Below, piece by piece: positions 16,906-25,946 of a DNA stretch of 64,000 bases. The notes beneath the pieces are model-generated. The model made no database searches, was not told the origin of the DNA, and saw only the letters and a list, made by a program, of their open reading frames with translations. Origin of the DNA: Xanthomarina sp. F1114 (GTDB lineage Bacteria > Bacteroidota > Bacteroidia > Flavobacteriales > Flavobacteriaceae); NCBI RefSeq assembly GCF_026410255.1, contig NZ_JAPMLL010000009.1, forward strand, positions 119,487 through 183,486, read 5' to 3'. Every line of letters starts with the position of its first letter. Position 1 is the first letter of the stretch. Position numbers and translations under genes: made by a program.

Positions 16906-19443
16906 CTAAGCTTCTCTACGTAAAACTTCTAAAGGCGAACTTCGTAAAACAGTTTGAATATTAGTTAAACCGATGGCTAAAACCAACAAGGTAATTCCCG
17001 GTAAAAAGATTATAAATGGAATTACCGACGGGATAAAAGGTTCTTTAAAAACAAATATAGCCAAAGATAAACTACTAAGTAATGCCAATATTAACCCCAC
17101 CAAAGAACCTAAAAGTCCTAAAAAGAGATATTCAAAAGCTGAAATTTGCAAGATCTGTTTGTTTTTAGCCCCAAGGGTTCTTAGCAAGACACTCTCTTTA
17201 ATCCGTTGATATTTGCTGGTTCTTACAGAACCAATCAACACAATAATACCTGTAAAGATGCTAAAGAATGCCATAAAGTTAATAATCCAGGACACTTTAT
17301 CTAAAATATCATCTACAAGGGTAAATACTTGTCGTAAATCGATAATCGAGACATTCGGGAATTTAGATACTAAATCCTGCTGCAGCGCTGCAGACCTCGA
17401 TTCGTCTGGTACCATAGTAGTTAATACATTAAACTGCGGTGCTTCTTCTAACACTCCCTTTGGAAATACTATAGTAAAATTAAGTTGTATTTGCGACCAG
17501 TCCACTTTTCGAATACTTCCAACAGTGGTTTCCATTAAAACGCCTTGCACATTAAATACCACGGGATCTCCTACACTTAAATGGGCATCGGCAGCAAGGT
17601 TATCTGAGATAGAAATACTAACAGGCTCGTTTGGTGCTAATTTGGGGTACCACTCCCCTGCTATCAATTCTTCAGAAGCTGTTAGAGTATCTCTATAAGT
17701 GGTTCTAAATTCGTGATTTAAAAGCCAACCTCGTATTTGACGCGTACTATCTTGGCGTATATCATTTACCTGTCGTCCATTAATGCTTTGCATTCGCATT
17801 GTTACTAAGGGAATGTTATTTAAAACAGCTAAATCTTTTGATTTGATGGTTTTTGCTACGGCATCACGTTGTTCTGGCTGGACGTCCAGGATGATTATAT
17901 TTGCATTTTGAGCTGTTTGTCCGACCTCTGTTTTTGCTAATAAAATATCCTTTGTAAAATACAAAGTACTTATTAAAAAGGTTCCTAAACCAATAGCCAC
18001 TACCAATACCACTGTTTGATTATTGGGTCTGAACAGGTTGAGTAAGCTTTGTCGGGCTGTAAAGTTCCAATGTTTTGGAAAAACCCGTTTAATAATTTTT
18101 ATAAAACCCAAAGCTACTAGAGCCAACATGGTGAAAGTTAGCATGGTTCCAAGAACAAAAGCTAAAGCGTAAAGTGCGTCTTTAATTAACCAGAATGAAA
18201 ATAAAAACAGGAATATTAAAATGATTCCAAATACCAGGAACCGAACATATTGTGGCTCCTGAGAAGCTTTTTCGTCCACACGTAACACATCTAATGGCGA
18301 TACATACCAAGTGCGGAGCAATGGTAAGAGCGCAAAGAGTACCGACATAAATAAGCCCAGGAAGATTCCAATTAATATAGGTTGAGCTGTGATAGAAATT
18401 TCTAAGGTAAAAGGCAGAAAATTTTTTAAAAGATATGGAAATACCGATTGCAACCCGACGCCAATAAGCGAACCGATAGCGCCTCCAATAATACCAATAC
18501 CTGCAATTTGAATTAAGAAAATTAAAAAACTTTGCAGTCTGGAAGCACCCATGCATTTTAAAATAGCAATAGGCCTTAATTTTTCTTTTATATAAATATG
18601 TACCGAACTAGCAATTCCAATACACCCCAGTAATAAGGCAATAAAGGCTGCTAAATTCAAGAACTTGCCTACATTATCGTAGCGTCTGCCTAAACGTTTG
18701 GTTGTGCTGGTATGCGTATCTAGGTCGGCATTTTCTAAATCGAGTGCTGTCTCTAATTTATCTTCCAGTCGCTTTAAATTTAAAGTATCGGAAGCTTTAT
18801 AGAAATATTGATATTCTTTTCTACTGCCAAACTGTAACAATTTAGTAGCTTCTATAAAACCGTATGGAATGACTACTGGTGGCGCTACGGAGCTAGAAAC
18901 AGCGGAATTCCCAGGCATGGATTTTAAAGCTCCAGCAATAGGTAACACGATCTCTCCTATTTTTATAGAATCTCCTGGTTGCACATTAAACTGAAGCAAT
19001 AAAGTAGCGTCAACTAAGGCTCCTCCAGATGTTTGATAGGTATCTGCAGCTAAACTTGGCTGGGTTTCTATTTTTCCGTAAAAAGGAAAGTCGCCTTCAA
19101 GCCCTTGCACCTTTACTAATTTGGTGCCTCCATTTTTTGGAAAGGCAATCATAGAGACAAAATTGACTTCTTTTGCTCGGGGTTTTAAGGAGTCAATGAT
19201 AGCTTGAGCCCGTTCTGTAGGTTTCTGTTTGGAATCGATAATAAAATCGGCACCCATTAAAGTTTTTGATTGACTCTGGATATTATCCTTTAAATTGGTA
19301 CTAAATAATTGAATGGAGACCACAGCCGCGATCCCAAGAATAATGGATGCCATAAATAAAAGCAGACGTACTTTACTAGCCTTGGCATCGCGCCATGCCA
19401 TTTTAAACAACCAACTTATTTGAAGATTTTTTTTGTTATTCAC
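16906..19443 (-). CDS. ybbP: FtsX-like ABC transporter permease (YbbP-like)
   Basis: The 845-residue protein has the double layout of YbbP/MacB-like permeases: a first membrane segment near residue 30 (LLLFMASIILGIAAVVSI), a large extracytoplasmic domain, a block of membrane segments at about 265-500, a second extracytoplasmic part and a final block of three spans with FtsX-type sequence (YQRIKESVLLRTLGA). It overlaps its ATPase gene by 4 bases, so they are co-translated. With the divergent tesA it repeats the E. coli ybbP-ybbA-tesA order. The substrate is unknown; lipid or lipoprotein extraction is a family-based guess. Confidence 0.88.
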   Translation of the reverse strand: MNNKKNLQISWLFKMAWRDAKASKVRLLLFMASIILGIAAVVSIQLFSTNLKDNIQSQSKTLMGADFIIDSKQKPTERAQAIIDSLKPRAKEVNFVSMIAFPKNGGTKLVKVQGLEGDFPFYGKIETQPSLAADTYQTSGGALVDATLLLQFNVQPGDSIKIGEIVLPIAGALKSMPGNSAVSSSVAPPVVIPYGFIEATKLLQFGSRKEYQYFYKASDTLNLKRLEDKLETALDLENADLDTHTSTTKRLGRRYDNVGKFLNLAAFIALLLGCIGIASSVHIYIKEKLRPIAILKCMGASRLQSFLIFLIQIAGIGIIGGAIGSLIGVGLQSVFPYLLKNFLPFTLEISITAQPILIGIFLGLFMSVLFALLPLLRTWYVSPLDVLRVDEKASQEPQYVRFLVFGIILIFLFLFSFWLIKDALYALAFVLGTMLTFTMLALVALGFIKIIKRVFPKHWNFTARQSLLNLFRPNNQTVVLVVAIGLGTFLISTLYFTKDILLAKTEVGQTAQNANIIILDVQPEQRDAVAKTIKSKDLAVLNNIPLVTMRMQSINGRQVNDIRQDSTRQIRGWLLNHEFRTTYRDTLTASEELIAGEWYPKLAPNEPVSISISDNLAADAHLSVGDPVVFNVQGVLMETTVGSIRKVDWSQIQLNFTIVFPKGVLEEAPQFNVLTTMVPDESRSAALQQDLVSKFPNVSIIDLRQVFTLVDDILDKVSWIINFMAFFSIFTGIIVLIGSVRTSKYQRIKESVLLRTLGAKNKQILQISAFEYLFLGLLGSLVGLILALLSSLSLAIFVFKEPFIPSVIPFIIFLPGITLLVLAIGLTNIQTVLRSSPLEVLRREA

Positions 19444-20141
19444 AGTGCTGTTGTAGGTTGGTTTGTAGAAAGGTTTGAAACTTTTTTTCCGCCCTTAAGC
19501 TTTAATATTTGCTGCGTTCGGTTAGCCAACTCTAAGTCGTGCGTAATAATTACTAAGGTGGTGCCGTTTTCTTTGTTTAATTCAAATAACAGACGAATCA
19601 CTTTTTCTCCAGTGTCATCATCTAAATTTCCTGTAGGTTCGTCTGCAAATAAAATAGTTGGTTCATTTGCAAACGCACGAGCCAAGGCAACACGTTGTTG
19701 TTCGCCACCCGACAGCTGAGACGGATAATGATGTACTCGATCTGCTAGACCCACTTTTTCTAATAAGTTTAAACTTTTGGTCCTAGCGTTTTTAGCACCT
19801 TGTAGTTCTAAGGGAACACTCACGTTTTCAAGTGCTGTTAAGGTTGGGAGTAATTGAAAATTCTGAAAAATAAAACCGACTTCCTTATTTCGTAATTGTG
19901 CTCGTTGATCTTCATTTAAAGATTTTAAATCTTGACCACATAGTTCTACCGTCCCTGCATTTGGCTGGTCGAGCCCGGCACAGAGGCCTAATAAGGTGGT
20001 TTTACCACTTCCAGAAGGTCCAACAATAGAAAAGGTTTGTCCTTGTTCAACTTCAAAAGAAATATCCTGTAAAACCGTTAATTCTTTATTCCCACTGGTA
20101 TATGTCTTTTCCAACCCAGTAATCTTTAATATCTTTGACAT
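19440..20141 (-). CDS. ybbA: ABC transporter ATP-binding protein (YbbA/LolD-like)
   Basis: I start the gene at ATG 20141 (MSKILKITGLEKTY), 17 codons inside the longest frame, because that avoids overlap with the divergent esterase gene and matches the family. The 233-residue ATPase has Walker A GPSGSGKTT (41-49), signature LSGGEQQRVALARAF, Walker B ILFADEPTGNLD and the switch His in ITHDLE. It is of the MacB/LolD/YbbA class that partners FtsX-like permeases, and its 3' end overlaps the permease start by 4 bases. Confidence 0.93.
   Translation of the reverse strand: MSKILKITGLEKTYTSGNKELTVLQDISFEVEQGQTFSIVGPSGSGKTTLLGLCAGLDQPNAGTVELCGQDLKSLNEDQRAQLRNKEVGFIFQNFQLLPTLTALENVSVPLELQGAKNARTKSLNLLEKVGLADRVHHYPSQLSGGEQQRVALARAFANEPTILFADEPTGNLDDDTGEKVIRLLFELNKENGTTLVIITHDLELANRTQQILKLKGGKKVSNLSTNQPTTAL
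20130..20137 (+). promoter_or_regulatory. -7 promoter box for the esterase gene
   Basis: TATCTTTG is an exact TAnnTTTG match, 31 bases before the esterase ATG and inside the first codons of the divergent ybbA-like gene. Confidence 0.4.
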
Positions 20142-20168
20142 ATAAATTTTTAAATTAATTATAGAGAC

Positions 20169-20912
20169 ATGTCCGAGGCTCAAAATAATCAATTACGCGC
20201 ATATCTACCAATCTTAAAGGGGTTCAAACTCATAAAGTTTTGTTATTTTATTTTAGTGATTCTTCTCTTTTCCTGTGGTGATGGAAAATCGGAGAAAGCC
20301 ACGGAAATTCAGTCGGCTGAAAACCAGGCAGAAACAACTGAAACACCTCAAATTAAAAGTAAAACTATTTTGTGTTTTGGCGATAGTATTACAGCTGGTT
20401 ACGGATTAGATGATACAAATGATGCTTATCCCGCTATTTTACAACAAACTATAGATTCTTTAAATTTGGATTATACCGTTATTAATTCTGGCGTTAGTGG
20501 TGAAACAAGCGCAGGTGGTAAAAGCCGAATTGATTGGGTAATTAAACAGACTCCTACCGTATTTTTATTGGAATTAGGTGCTAACGATGGGTTACGTGGC
20601 GTCCCTTTAACCCAAACGCGTGCCAACTTACAAGACATTATAGATGTGGTAAAAAATAAAAGTCCAGAAACTATAATTGTACTTGCTGGTATGGAGTTAC
20701 CACCAAATATGGGACAGGAATATACCACGGAGTTTAGACAGCTGTTTTACGATTTAGCAGAAAAAAATAAGCTTGCTTTTATTCCATTTATTTTAAAAGA
20801 TGTTGGTGGTATTGCCTCTTTAAATCAAAACGATGGTATTCATCCAAATATTAAAGGTCATGAAATTGTGGCTAGTAATGTATGGGAAGTTTTAGGTCCC
20901 ATAGTTAAGTAA
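20169..20912 (+). CDS. tesA: SGNH-type arylesterase/lysophospholipase (TesA-like) lipoprotein
   Basis: The 247-residue protein has the four SGNH blocks: GDSITAGYG (nucleophile Ser73), a conserved Gly in SGVSGET, GANDGLRG (Asn139) and DGIHPN (Asp222, His225). TesA-type enzymes hydrolyse acyl-esters and lysophospholipids. The N-terminus has a lipobox (LVILLFSC, Cys36) after an unusually long leading stretch, so the true start may be later, but no other ATG exists there. The gene is divergent from the ybbA-ybbP pair and its stop touches the stop of the convergent cytochrome gene. Confidence 0.88.
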   Translation: MSEAQNNQLRAYLPILKGFKLIKFCYFILVILLFSCGDGKSEKATEIQSAENQAETTETPQIKSKTILCFGDSITAGYGLDDTNDAYPAILQQTIDSLNLDYTVINSGVSGETSAGGKSRIDWVIKQTPTVFLLELGANDGLRGVPLTQTRANLQDIIDVVKNKSPETIIVLAGMELPPNMGQEYTTEFRQLFYDLAEKNKLAFIPFILKDVGGIASLNQNDGIHPNIKGHEIVASNVWEVLGPIVK

Positions 20913-22034
20913 CTAGTTGGCTAAAGAACGGATCCAGGCATCCACAAGCTCTACACCTTCTGTATGAACCAAGTTTTTACCAATTTCAGGCATTACAATA
21001 TCGGGTTCTACATGTTTCATTCTATAGAGTAAAATAGATTCTTCTGGTTTTCCAACAACCACATCATAAGCTAAATCTCCAGATCCTTTACCTGCAGCTA
21101 CTGGAGGTTTATTAACACCCAATTTGTATAAGTCTTGTTCTTGATACATGAGATGTAAGCCAGATGTTTTGGCAGAACCTCCGTCTTGATGACAATGAGC
21201 ACAATTAACATCTAAATAAGCCCTAGCTCTGTTGTTTATGCTTTCTGATACATCTGAATAATTGGGGAGTTTTTCAACCTCTGAAAGTGTTGGAAGATTA
21301 TGTAACATGTTGTTCTCTAAGAGATAAGCCAACTGATTCTGACTTGTTCCTTCAAGCATTTGTTCTCTATGTAATTGCCTTGGTGTTGGACCTAAAGGAA
21401 CTAAATCCTTGTCCTTGACATGGCAATTCTTACACATATTAATATTAGGCACCGAATAACTAAATCTTATTTGTTTTGTTCTCTCGGTAGTGGGTTCTAA
21501 AACCAAATCCATGTCTTTTCCTAAAATATATAAATAGGCTTCCGTTTGTTCTTCATTCCAAATATATGGGAGCGTTATCCACTTTCCAGAGTTTTTAATT
21601 AATAAACGGGTTTCTAATATGATATCTGATGTGCTTGTTTTTAATTCCTTATTGGTATAATAAAAGTTCTTTATAAGGGTAGTTCCTTCTGGGAAATCCA
21701 AATAACTTTCGTCAGACACATAATTTGCAGCCGTCCCTTCCGGGAAGACTATAAAGCGTTTTTTAGAGGCGTAATCGGTAAATAAAGGTGAATTTAAATC
21801 GTAAGGCACAATTTGCTTGGAGGCAGGAATTAATTGGTTTAAAGGGTTTTTAAAAAAGTTGTAATCCGAGAGTTTTTTCAAGCCTAAATCGTCATAACTA
21901 GTTAGCGTGTCTTGACTTGTTAGCAAACCAGAAACACTTATATAGGCTTTGTTTTCAACTATAGGTTTTTTCTTCTTACAGCTAATGAACAAAGTAACAA
22001 CAACTAAACTACTTACAAATATATTTCGATACAT
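20913..22034 (-). CDS. SO2930-type di-haem c-type cytochrome lipoprotein
   Basis: From the ATG at 22034 the protein has 373 residues; the frame extends to 22058 but that only deepens the overlap with the upstream gene. It has a lipobox (VVVTLFISC, Cys19) and two haem c motifs, CKNCH (about 201-205) and CAHCH (278-282). Sequence and neighbourhood match the SO2930 family (TIGR03806), which is normally found next to a beta-helix protein of TIGR03805, as here. It is probably a surface or periplasmic electron carrier; the partner and substrate are unknown. Confidence 0.85.
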   Translation of the reverse strand: MYRNIFVSSLVVVTLFISCKKKKPIVENKAYISVSGLLTSQDTLTSYDDLGLKKLSDYNFFKNPLNQLIPASKQIVPYDLNSPLFTDYASKKRFIVFPEGTAANYVSDESYLDFPEGTTLIKNFYYTNKELKTSTSDIILETRLLIKNSGKWITLPYIWNEEQTEAYLYILGKDMDLVLEPTTERTKQIRFSYSVPNINMCKNCHVKDKDLVPLGPTPRQLHREQMLEGTSQNQLAYLLENNMLHNLPTLSEVEKLPNYSDVSESINNRARAYLDVNCAHCHQDGGSAKTSGLHLMYQEQDLYKLGVNKPPVAAGKGSGDLAYDVVVGKPEESILLYRMKHVEPDIVMPEIGKNLVHTEGVELVDAWIRSLAN

Positions 22035-23277
22035 CGCTGGTTGCATTTTTAAAATCATTTAAAACATCTAATCCGAAGAAAGATACTGTTTCAGTCCCTT
22101 TTTCGAAACAAATAGTCGATTCAGAAGCTTCATCTTCCAGTCCGTCCCAAAGCACATCTACTGTTTGAAATGGTTTTTTAATCATCAGAATTTTTCCAAA
22201 ATCGTTATTAATGGTTGGAAATAAATAGGAATTAGAAAAAATATTTTTTCCAATTCTTATATTCCTTGGATACGGATTATAGTTGGTGTCTGAGGTATAT
22301 TTATCATTTATAACCCGCACAGAACCAACCACGTCTTCGGCTTCTTTTTGTTCTTTTTTATCGCGTTTACCTAATTCGTAAATCAACTCGTAACTAGCAA
22401 TAGCTATAGAAGCTGTTTTATTATCTTTAAAGGTATTGTCATGAAAATAAACACCTTCTGTACTTAAAACCAGACTTCCCGTTCCACTTGGTACTTGACC
22501 TACAATGGCTCCTGCTTTTGCAAAGTTTTTGGTATTATTTTCATAAACCAAATTGTTATACACTTCAATATTAGATCCATATTGGGTTAAACCTGGTAAA
22601 TCGAAAACCAAAATACCTCCCGTATTTTCGTAAGCTTTATTACCAAAAATCTTAACGTTTATCGAGTTCTCACTTTCTATTCCGGCCACATTGTAAAATG
22701 CTTCGTTATTACTTATTACCACATCCACTGATTGACCAACATAGATTCCTGCATCTGAGGAGGCAATTGCCTTGCAATTATCTATCAGGACATTTTTGCA
22801 AAGTACTGGATAAAAAGCATAAGCTCCATTATCTTCACTTACCTCTCCAGTCCAGGAACTTTCCACATGTTTAAAGCTAATTCCATCGGTGTCCATAACT
22901 TTTATATTATCTCCTTTAGCATTTTCTACAGTTAAATCTTGAATTGTAATATTGCTACTATTTGTAATTCGTATTCCTTCTGCACCTTTGGTTTGTCCTT
23001 TAAAGTTTAAAACCGTTTTACCCATCCCTTTTCCTCTAATAGTCACATGGTTTACTCCATCTAAAGACAACGATTGCTTCAAGGTGAAATGCCCTTCAGC
23101 CAACTCAATAACGGTACTGTCTTTAGCTAATAAAAATTGCGAGAGAATGGCATTTTCTTGCCCTTCTATATAACTTCTTGCTGGTTGATATGTTGGCGTT
23201 GGTTCGCTTTTTATAACGACATATAAGATGGCTAATCCAGCAATCAGGAAAGCTAATATGTAAAGGAGTTTTTTCAT
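22009..23277 (-). CDS. Parallel beta-helix repeat protein (TIGR03805-type)
   Basis: The 422-residue protein has an N-terminal hydrophobic segment (LLYILAFLIAGLAILYVVI) and then right-handed beta-helix repeats of the PbH1/NosD kind: NSSNITIQDLTVENAKGDNI, ADVVISNNEAFYNVAGIESE-like units spaced about 22 residues apart. Such folds bind or process polysaccharide. Its 3' end overlaps the di-haem cytochrome gene, so the two are translated together; the pair is a known association of unknown function. Confidence 0.85.
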   Translation of the reverse strand: MKKLLYILAFLIAGLAILYVVIKSEPTPTYQPARSYIEGQENAILSQFLLAKDSTVIELAEGHFTLKQSLSLDGVNHVTIRGKGMGKTVLNFKGQTKGAEGIRITNSSNITIQDLTVENAKGDNIKVMDTDGISFKHVESSWTGEVSEDNGAYAFYPVLCKNVLIDNCKAIASSDAGIYVGQSVDVVISNNEAFYNVAGIESENSINVKIFGNKAYENTGGILVFDLPGLTQYGSNIEVYNNLVYENNTKNFAKAGAIVGQVPSGTGSLVLSTEGVYFHDNTFKDNKTASIAIASYELIYELGKRDKKEQKEAEDVVGSVRVINDKYTSDTNYNPYPRNIRIGKNIFSNSYLFPTINNDFGKILMIKKPFQTVDVLWDGLEDEASESTICFEKGTETVSFFGLDVLNDFKNATSDVSKYICK

Positions 23278-23427
23278 GATAGGTTAAGATTTACTATAAA
23301 TAAAAATGAAAGCCTAATTTAGAAAAAATATCAGATAAAGCGGAATTTCAATAAAAGAAAAAAGAGATGTATCAAAAACTAAAGCCTCTTATTGGTCAAA
23401 TTTTGAAGTACCCTTGAGGTAATTGAC

Positions 23428-24240
23428 TTACATACTTTGGGTGTAATAATTGTAGTCTTTTAATACGGCATCAATAAATTCTTTATCGTTATTATGTGAA
23501 GATTTAATGCCAGTAACTTCTATAATTTTAGAACGTAATTTAATAAGTGTTTTATAGTCGTTAGATTTAGTAGCAGATTTAAAAGTTTCCTTTATAATTC
23601 TAGCATCATTATCAGACAAGCGAATAACTGCTGGGTAAACAGGCTTATAGGTATCTGTTATTTTTTCTAAAATAGTATCTGAAAATTTGGCTTTATCTTT
23701 TAAAGAAACCACTACGGTATTAGCCATAATATCTCCAAAACGCTGATTTTTTTTAGTAAATACAATTAATAAAAATCCAGTAAGTTTTCCTATAATAAAG
23801 ATAAAAACAAGCAATGCATAATTAGAACTTAAGCCTAAAGAGGCAACATAAATAAAAATTAAGGTGAAAAAGTTAAAATCAATAACCCGTAGAAACCACC
23901 GAATTACAAAATCGGTATTAGTAGGTTTAAAACCATCCACATTTATTACCTTGATATTAAGTAGCTTCTTACCAATGGTTTGTCCGTTTAATAATATTTC
24001 AGAATATAACGAATAGAAAGTAACAGGTAAAAAGATTAAAATATCTATCGCTTTTATAGACCAATGATCATTATTAAATGTATTTTCGATAAGCTGAAAG
24101 TTTAAAAACTCAATTGCAAAATAGAGATAAGCAAATTTTATAATGTTATCTATTGCAAAAGCTAATAAACGTTGTCCAACATTAGCTAAGGTAAATTGTA
24201 TGTCTACATTTTGTGCAGTTTTTATTTGGAGTCTTTTCAT
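23428..24240 (-). CDS. RDD family membrane protein
   Basis: I start it at ATG 24240 (MKRLQIKTAQNVDIQFTLA), the usual start of this group; the frame is open 26 codons further but runs into the divergent gene. The 270-residue protein has the RDD signature region (LANVGQRLLAFAIDNIIKFA), about four membrane segments, the second RDD block IGKKLLNIKVINVDG, and a soluble C-terminal tail of about 80 residues. RDD proteins are poorly understood, with roles suggested in ion or metabolite transport. The start codon lies 3 bases from that of the divergent SpoIIM gene. Confidence 0.85.
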   Translation of the reverse strand: MKRLQIKTAQNVDIQFTLANVGQRLLAFAIDNIIKFAYLYFAIEFLNFQLIENTFNNDHWSIKAIDILIFLPVTFYSLYSEILLNGQTIGKKLLNIKVINVDGFKPTNTDFVIRWFLRVIDFNFFTLIFIYVASLGLSSNYALLVFIFIIGKLTGFLLIVFTKKNQRFGDIMANTVVVSLKDKAKFSDTILEKITDTYKPVYPAVIRLSDNDARIIKETFKSATKSNDYKTLIKLRSKIIEVTGIKSSHNNDKEFIDAVLKDYNYYTQSM

Positions 24241-24243
24241 GCA

Positions 24244-25227
24244 ATGTCTAAATTCGCCCTGATGAGAGAAGTCGCTTTTATTAAGCAAAATAAAGAAAAA
24301 TGGCTTGAATTCGAGCAAATAAGTTCGAATAAAGAAAAAAAAAGTCCAGATGATATAGCTAACCTACATATCAAGATCATGAACGATCTGGTGTATGCGC
24401 AAACCTATTACCCTAAAAGTAAGGTGACTACCTATTTAAACAAGTTAGCTAAAAGCAGTTTTGATAATGTTTACCACACCAAAAGAAGAAAAGATAATCG
24501 TGTATTAAAATTCTTTTTAGATACCGTGCCTCTACTTTGTTATAAACATAGAAAATACATTTATATATCGTTTATATTTTTCTTTTTATGCTTTTTTATT
24601 GGTTTACTTTCTACTTTTAACGACGATACATTTGCCAGGCAAATTTTAGGAAACAGCTATGTAGATCAAACTTTAGAAAACATAGAGCAAGGAGATGCCA
24701 TGGCTATCTACAAAGGTGGAAGCAATTGGGGAACCTTTATTGGGATTTACGACAATAACCAACGTGTTGGTCTAAACATGTTTTTATCGGGAATATTTTT
24801 AGGAATAGGTACCGGTTTTTATGTTGTTTATAATGCTGTGATGGTAGCCGTATTTCAAGCATTTTTTTATCAACATAACAGTTTATTTGATAGTTTAAAG
24901 GGCATCTGGATTCATGGAACTTACGAAATCTTTGGAATGATAATAGAAGCAGCAGCCGGCTATATAATTGGAGCTAGTATTTTATTTCCTGGCACTTTAA
25001 AAAGATTTCAGTCTTTTAAAATTGGGGTTCGAGAGGCATTCTATATTTTTTTAAGCACCATTCCTTTTACCATTATCGCAGCTTTTTTAGAAGGATATGT
25101 TACAAGATATTCCAATACGATGCCAGTAATTCTATCCTTTACAATTATTTTATTTAGTTTATTTTCCATTAGTTATTATTATCTAATTCTACCTTTTCAA
25201 GTAGCTAAAAAACATGATTTAAGATAA
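24244..25227 (+). CDS. Stage II sporulation protein M (SpoIIM) family membrane protein
   Basis: The likely start is ATG 24244 or ATG 24262 (MREVAFIKQNKEKWLEFE, the family's usual N-terminus); earlier start codons fall in the divergent gene. The 327-residue protein has about 100 soluble residues, then five to six membrane segments with the conserved NNQRVGLNMFLSGIFLGIGT and HGTYEIFGMIIEAAAGY of the SpoIIM/DUF95 family. In non-sporulating Bacteroidota it always travels with MoxR/DUF58 genes, as here. The stop overlaps the next ATG by one base. Confidence 0.88.
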   Translation: MSKFALMREVAFIKQNKEKWLEFEQISSNKEKKSPDDIANLHIKIMNDLVYAQTYYPKSKVTTYLNKLAKSSFDNVYHTKRRKDNRVLKFFLDTVPLLCYKHRKYIYISFIFFFLCFFIGLLSTFNDDTFARQILGNSYVDQTLENIEQGDAMAIYKGGSNWGTFIGIYDNNQRVGLNMFLSGIFLGIGTGFYVVYNAVMVAVFQAFFYQHNSLFDSLKGIWIHGTYEIFGMIIEAAAGYIIGASILFPGTLKRFQSFKIGVREAFYIFLSTIPFTIIAAFLEGYVTRYSNTMPVILSFTIILFSLFSISYYYLILPFQVAKKHDLR

Positions 25228-25946
25228 TGAGAACCTGTTTGCTCCTTTTATTATTTTTAAGTTATCAGGTTGGGATTTCTCAATCTAACGATGATATTCT
25301 GATGGCAAACGGAGATGAAAATACTTATATAAAAAACACAGATATTGAAGAGAAGTTGTCTTTTAAAACAGATTTAAAAGAAAAATATAACGGCAAAGAT
25401 TTTGTGTATATAGACGACTTAAAAACGAAAGAGCCTGTAAAACCGGAAATATCCTCCCCTCCTAACATGGGAATTTTGGCATTATTTGTCAATTTTATGA
25501 GCTATATTTTCCCATATCTTTTAGGAATAATTGTTGTTTTAATTATACTAAAAATCCTTTTAGGCTCGGATATGCGTTTCTGGAGTCTTAAAAATTCATC
25601 TAAAAAAACAGCAGAGCAATTAATGTATGAAGATGAAGATATCCACGAAGCAGATTTTAATAAACTTCTAAAACAAGCTATTGGTAATAAAGATTACAGA
25701 TTGGCAACGAGGTATTATTATTTGTCCATACTACAAAAATTATCAGATATTAAAACCATAGAATATCATAAAGATAAAACCAATACAGAATACGTATTCG
25801 AAATTGAAGATAAAGATCTTAGAAATCAGTTTTCTGAAGTATCCTATATTTACAGTTATGTGTGGTATGGCGAGTTCCCAATAAACTCAAATAATTTTCA
25901 GACCATAGAAAAAAAATATAAAACCCTTTTTAATTCCATTTCTTGA
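25227..25946 (+). CDS. DUF4129 domain membrane protein
   Basis: The 239-residue protein has a signal peptide (MRTCLLLLLFLSYQVGIS), an extracytoplasmic part of about 60 residues, one membrane span (about 85-110, FPYLLGIIVVLIILKILLG) and a cytoplasmic DUF4129 domain (KDYRLATRYYYLSILQKL, TNTEYVFE, FSEVSYIYSYVWYGEF). It overlaps its neighbours by 1 and 4 bases, so it is the second gene of a tightly coupled operon. Confidence 0.85.
   Translation: MRTCLLLLLFLSYQVGISQSNDDILMANGDENTYIKNTDIEEKLSFKTDLKEKYNGKDFVYIDDLKTKEPVKPEISSPPNMGILALFVNFMSYIFPYLLGIIVVLIILKILLGSDMRFWSLKNSSKKTAEQLMYEDEDIHEADFNKLLKQAIGNKDYRLATRYYYLSILQKLSDIKTIEYHKDKTNTEYVFEIEDKDLRNQFSEVSYIYSYVWYGEFPINSNNFQTIEKKYKTLFNSIS

Noticed and set aside
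17213..17698. Plus-strand open frame of 161 codons
   Set aside because: It lies wholly inside the FtsX-like permease gene on the other strand and has no motif.
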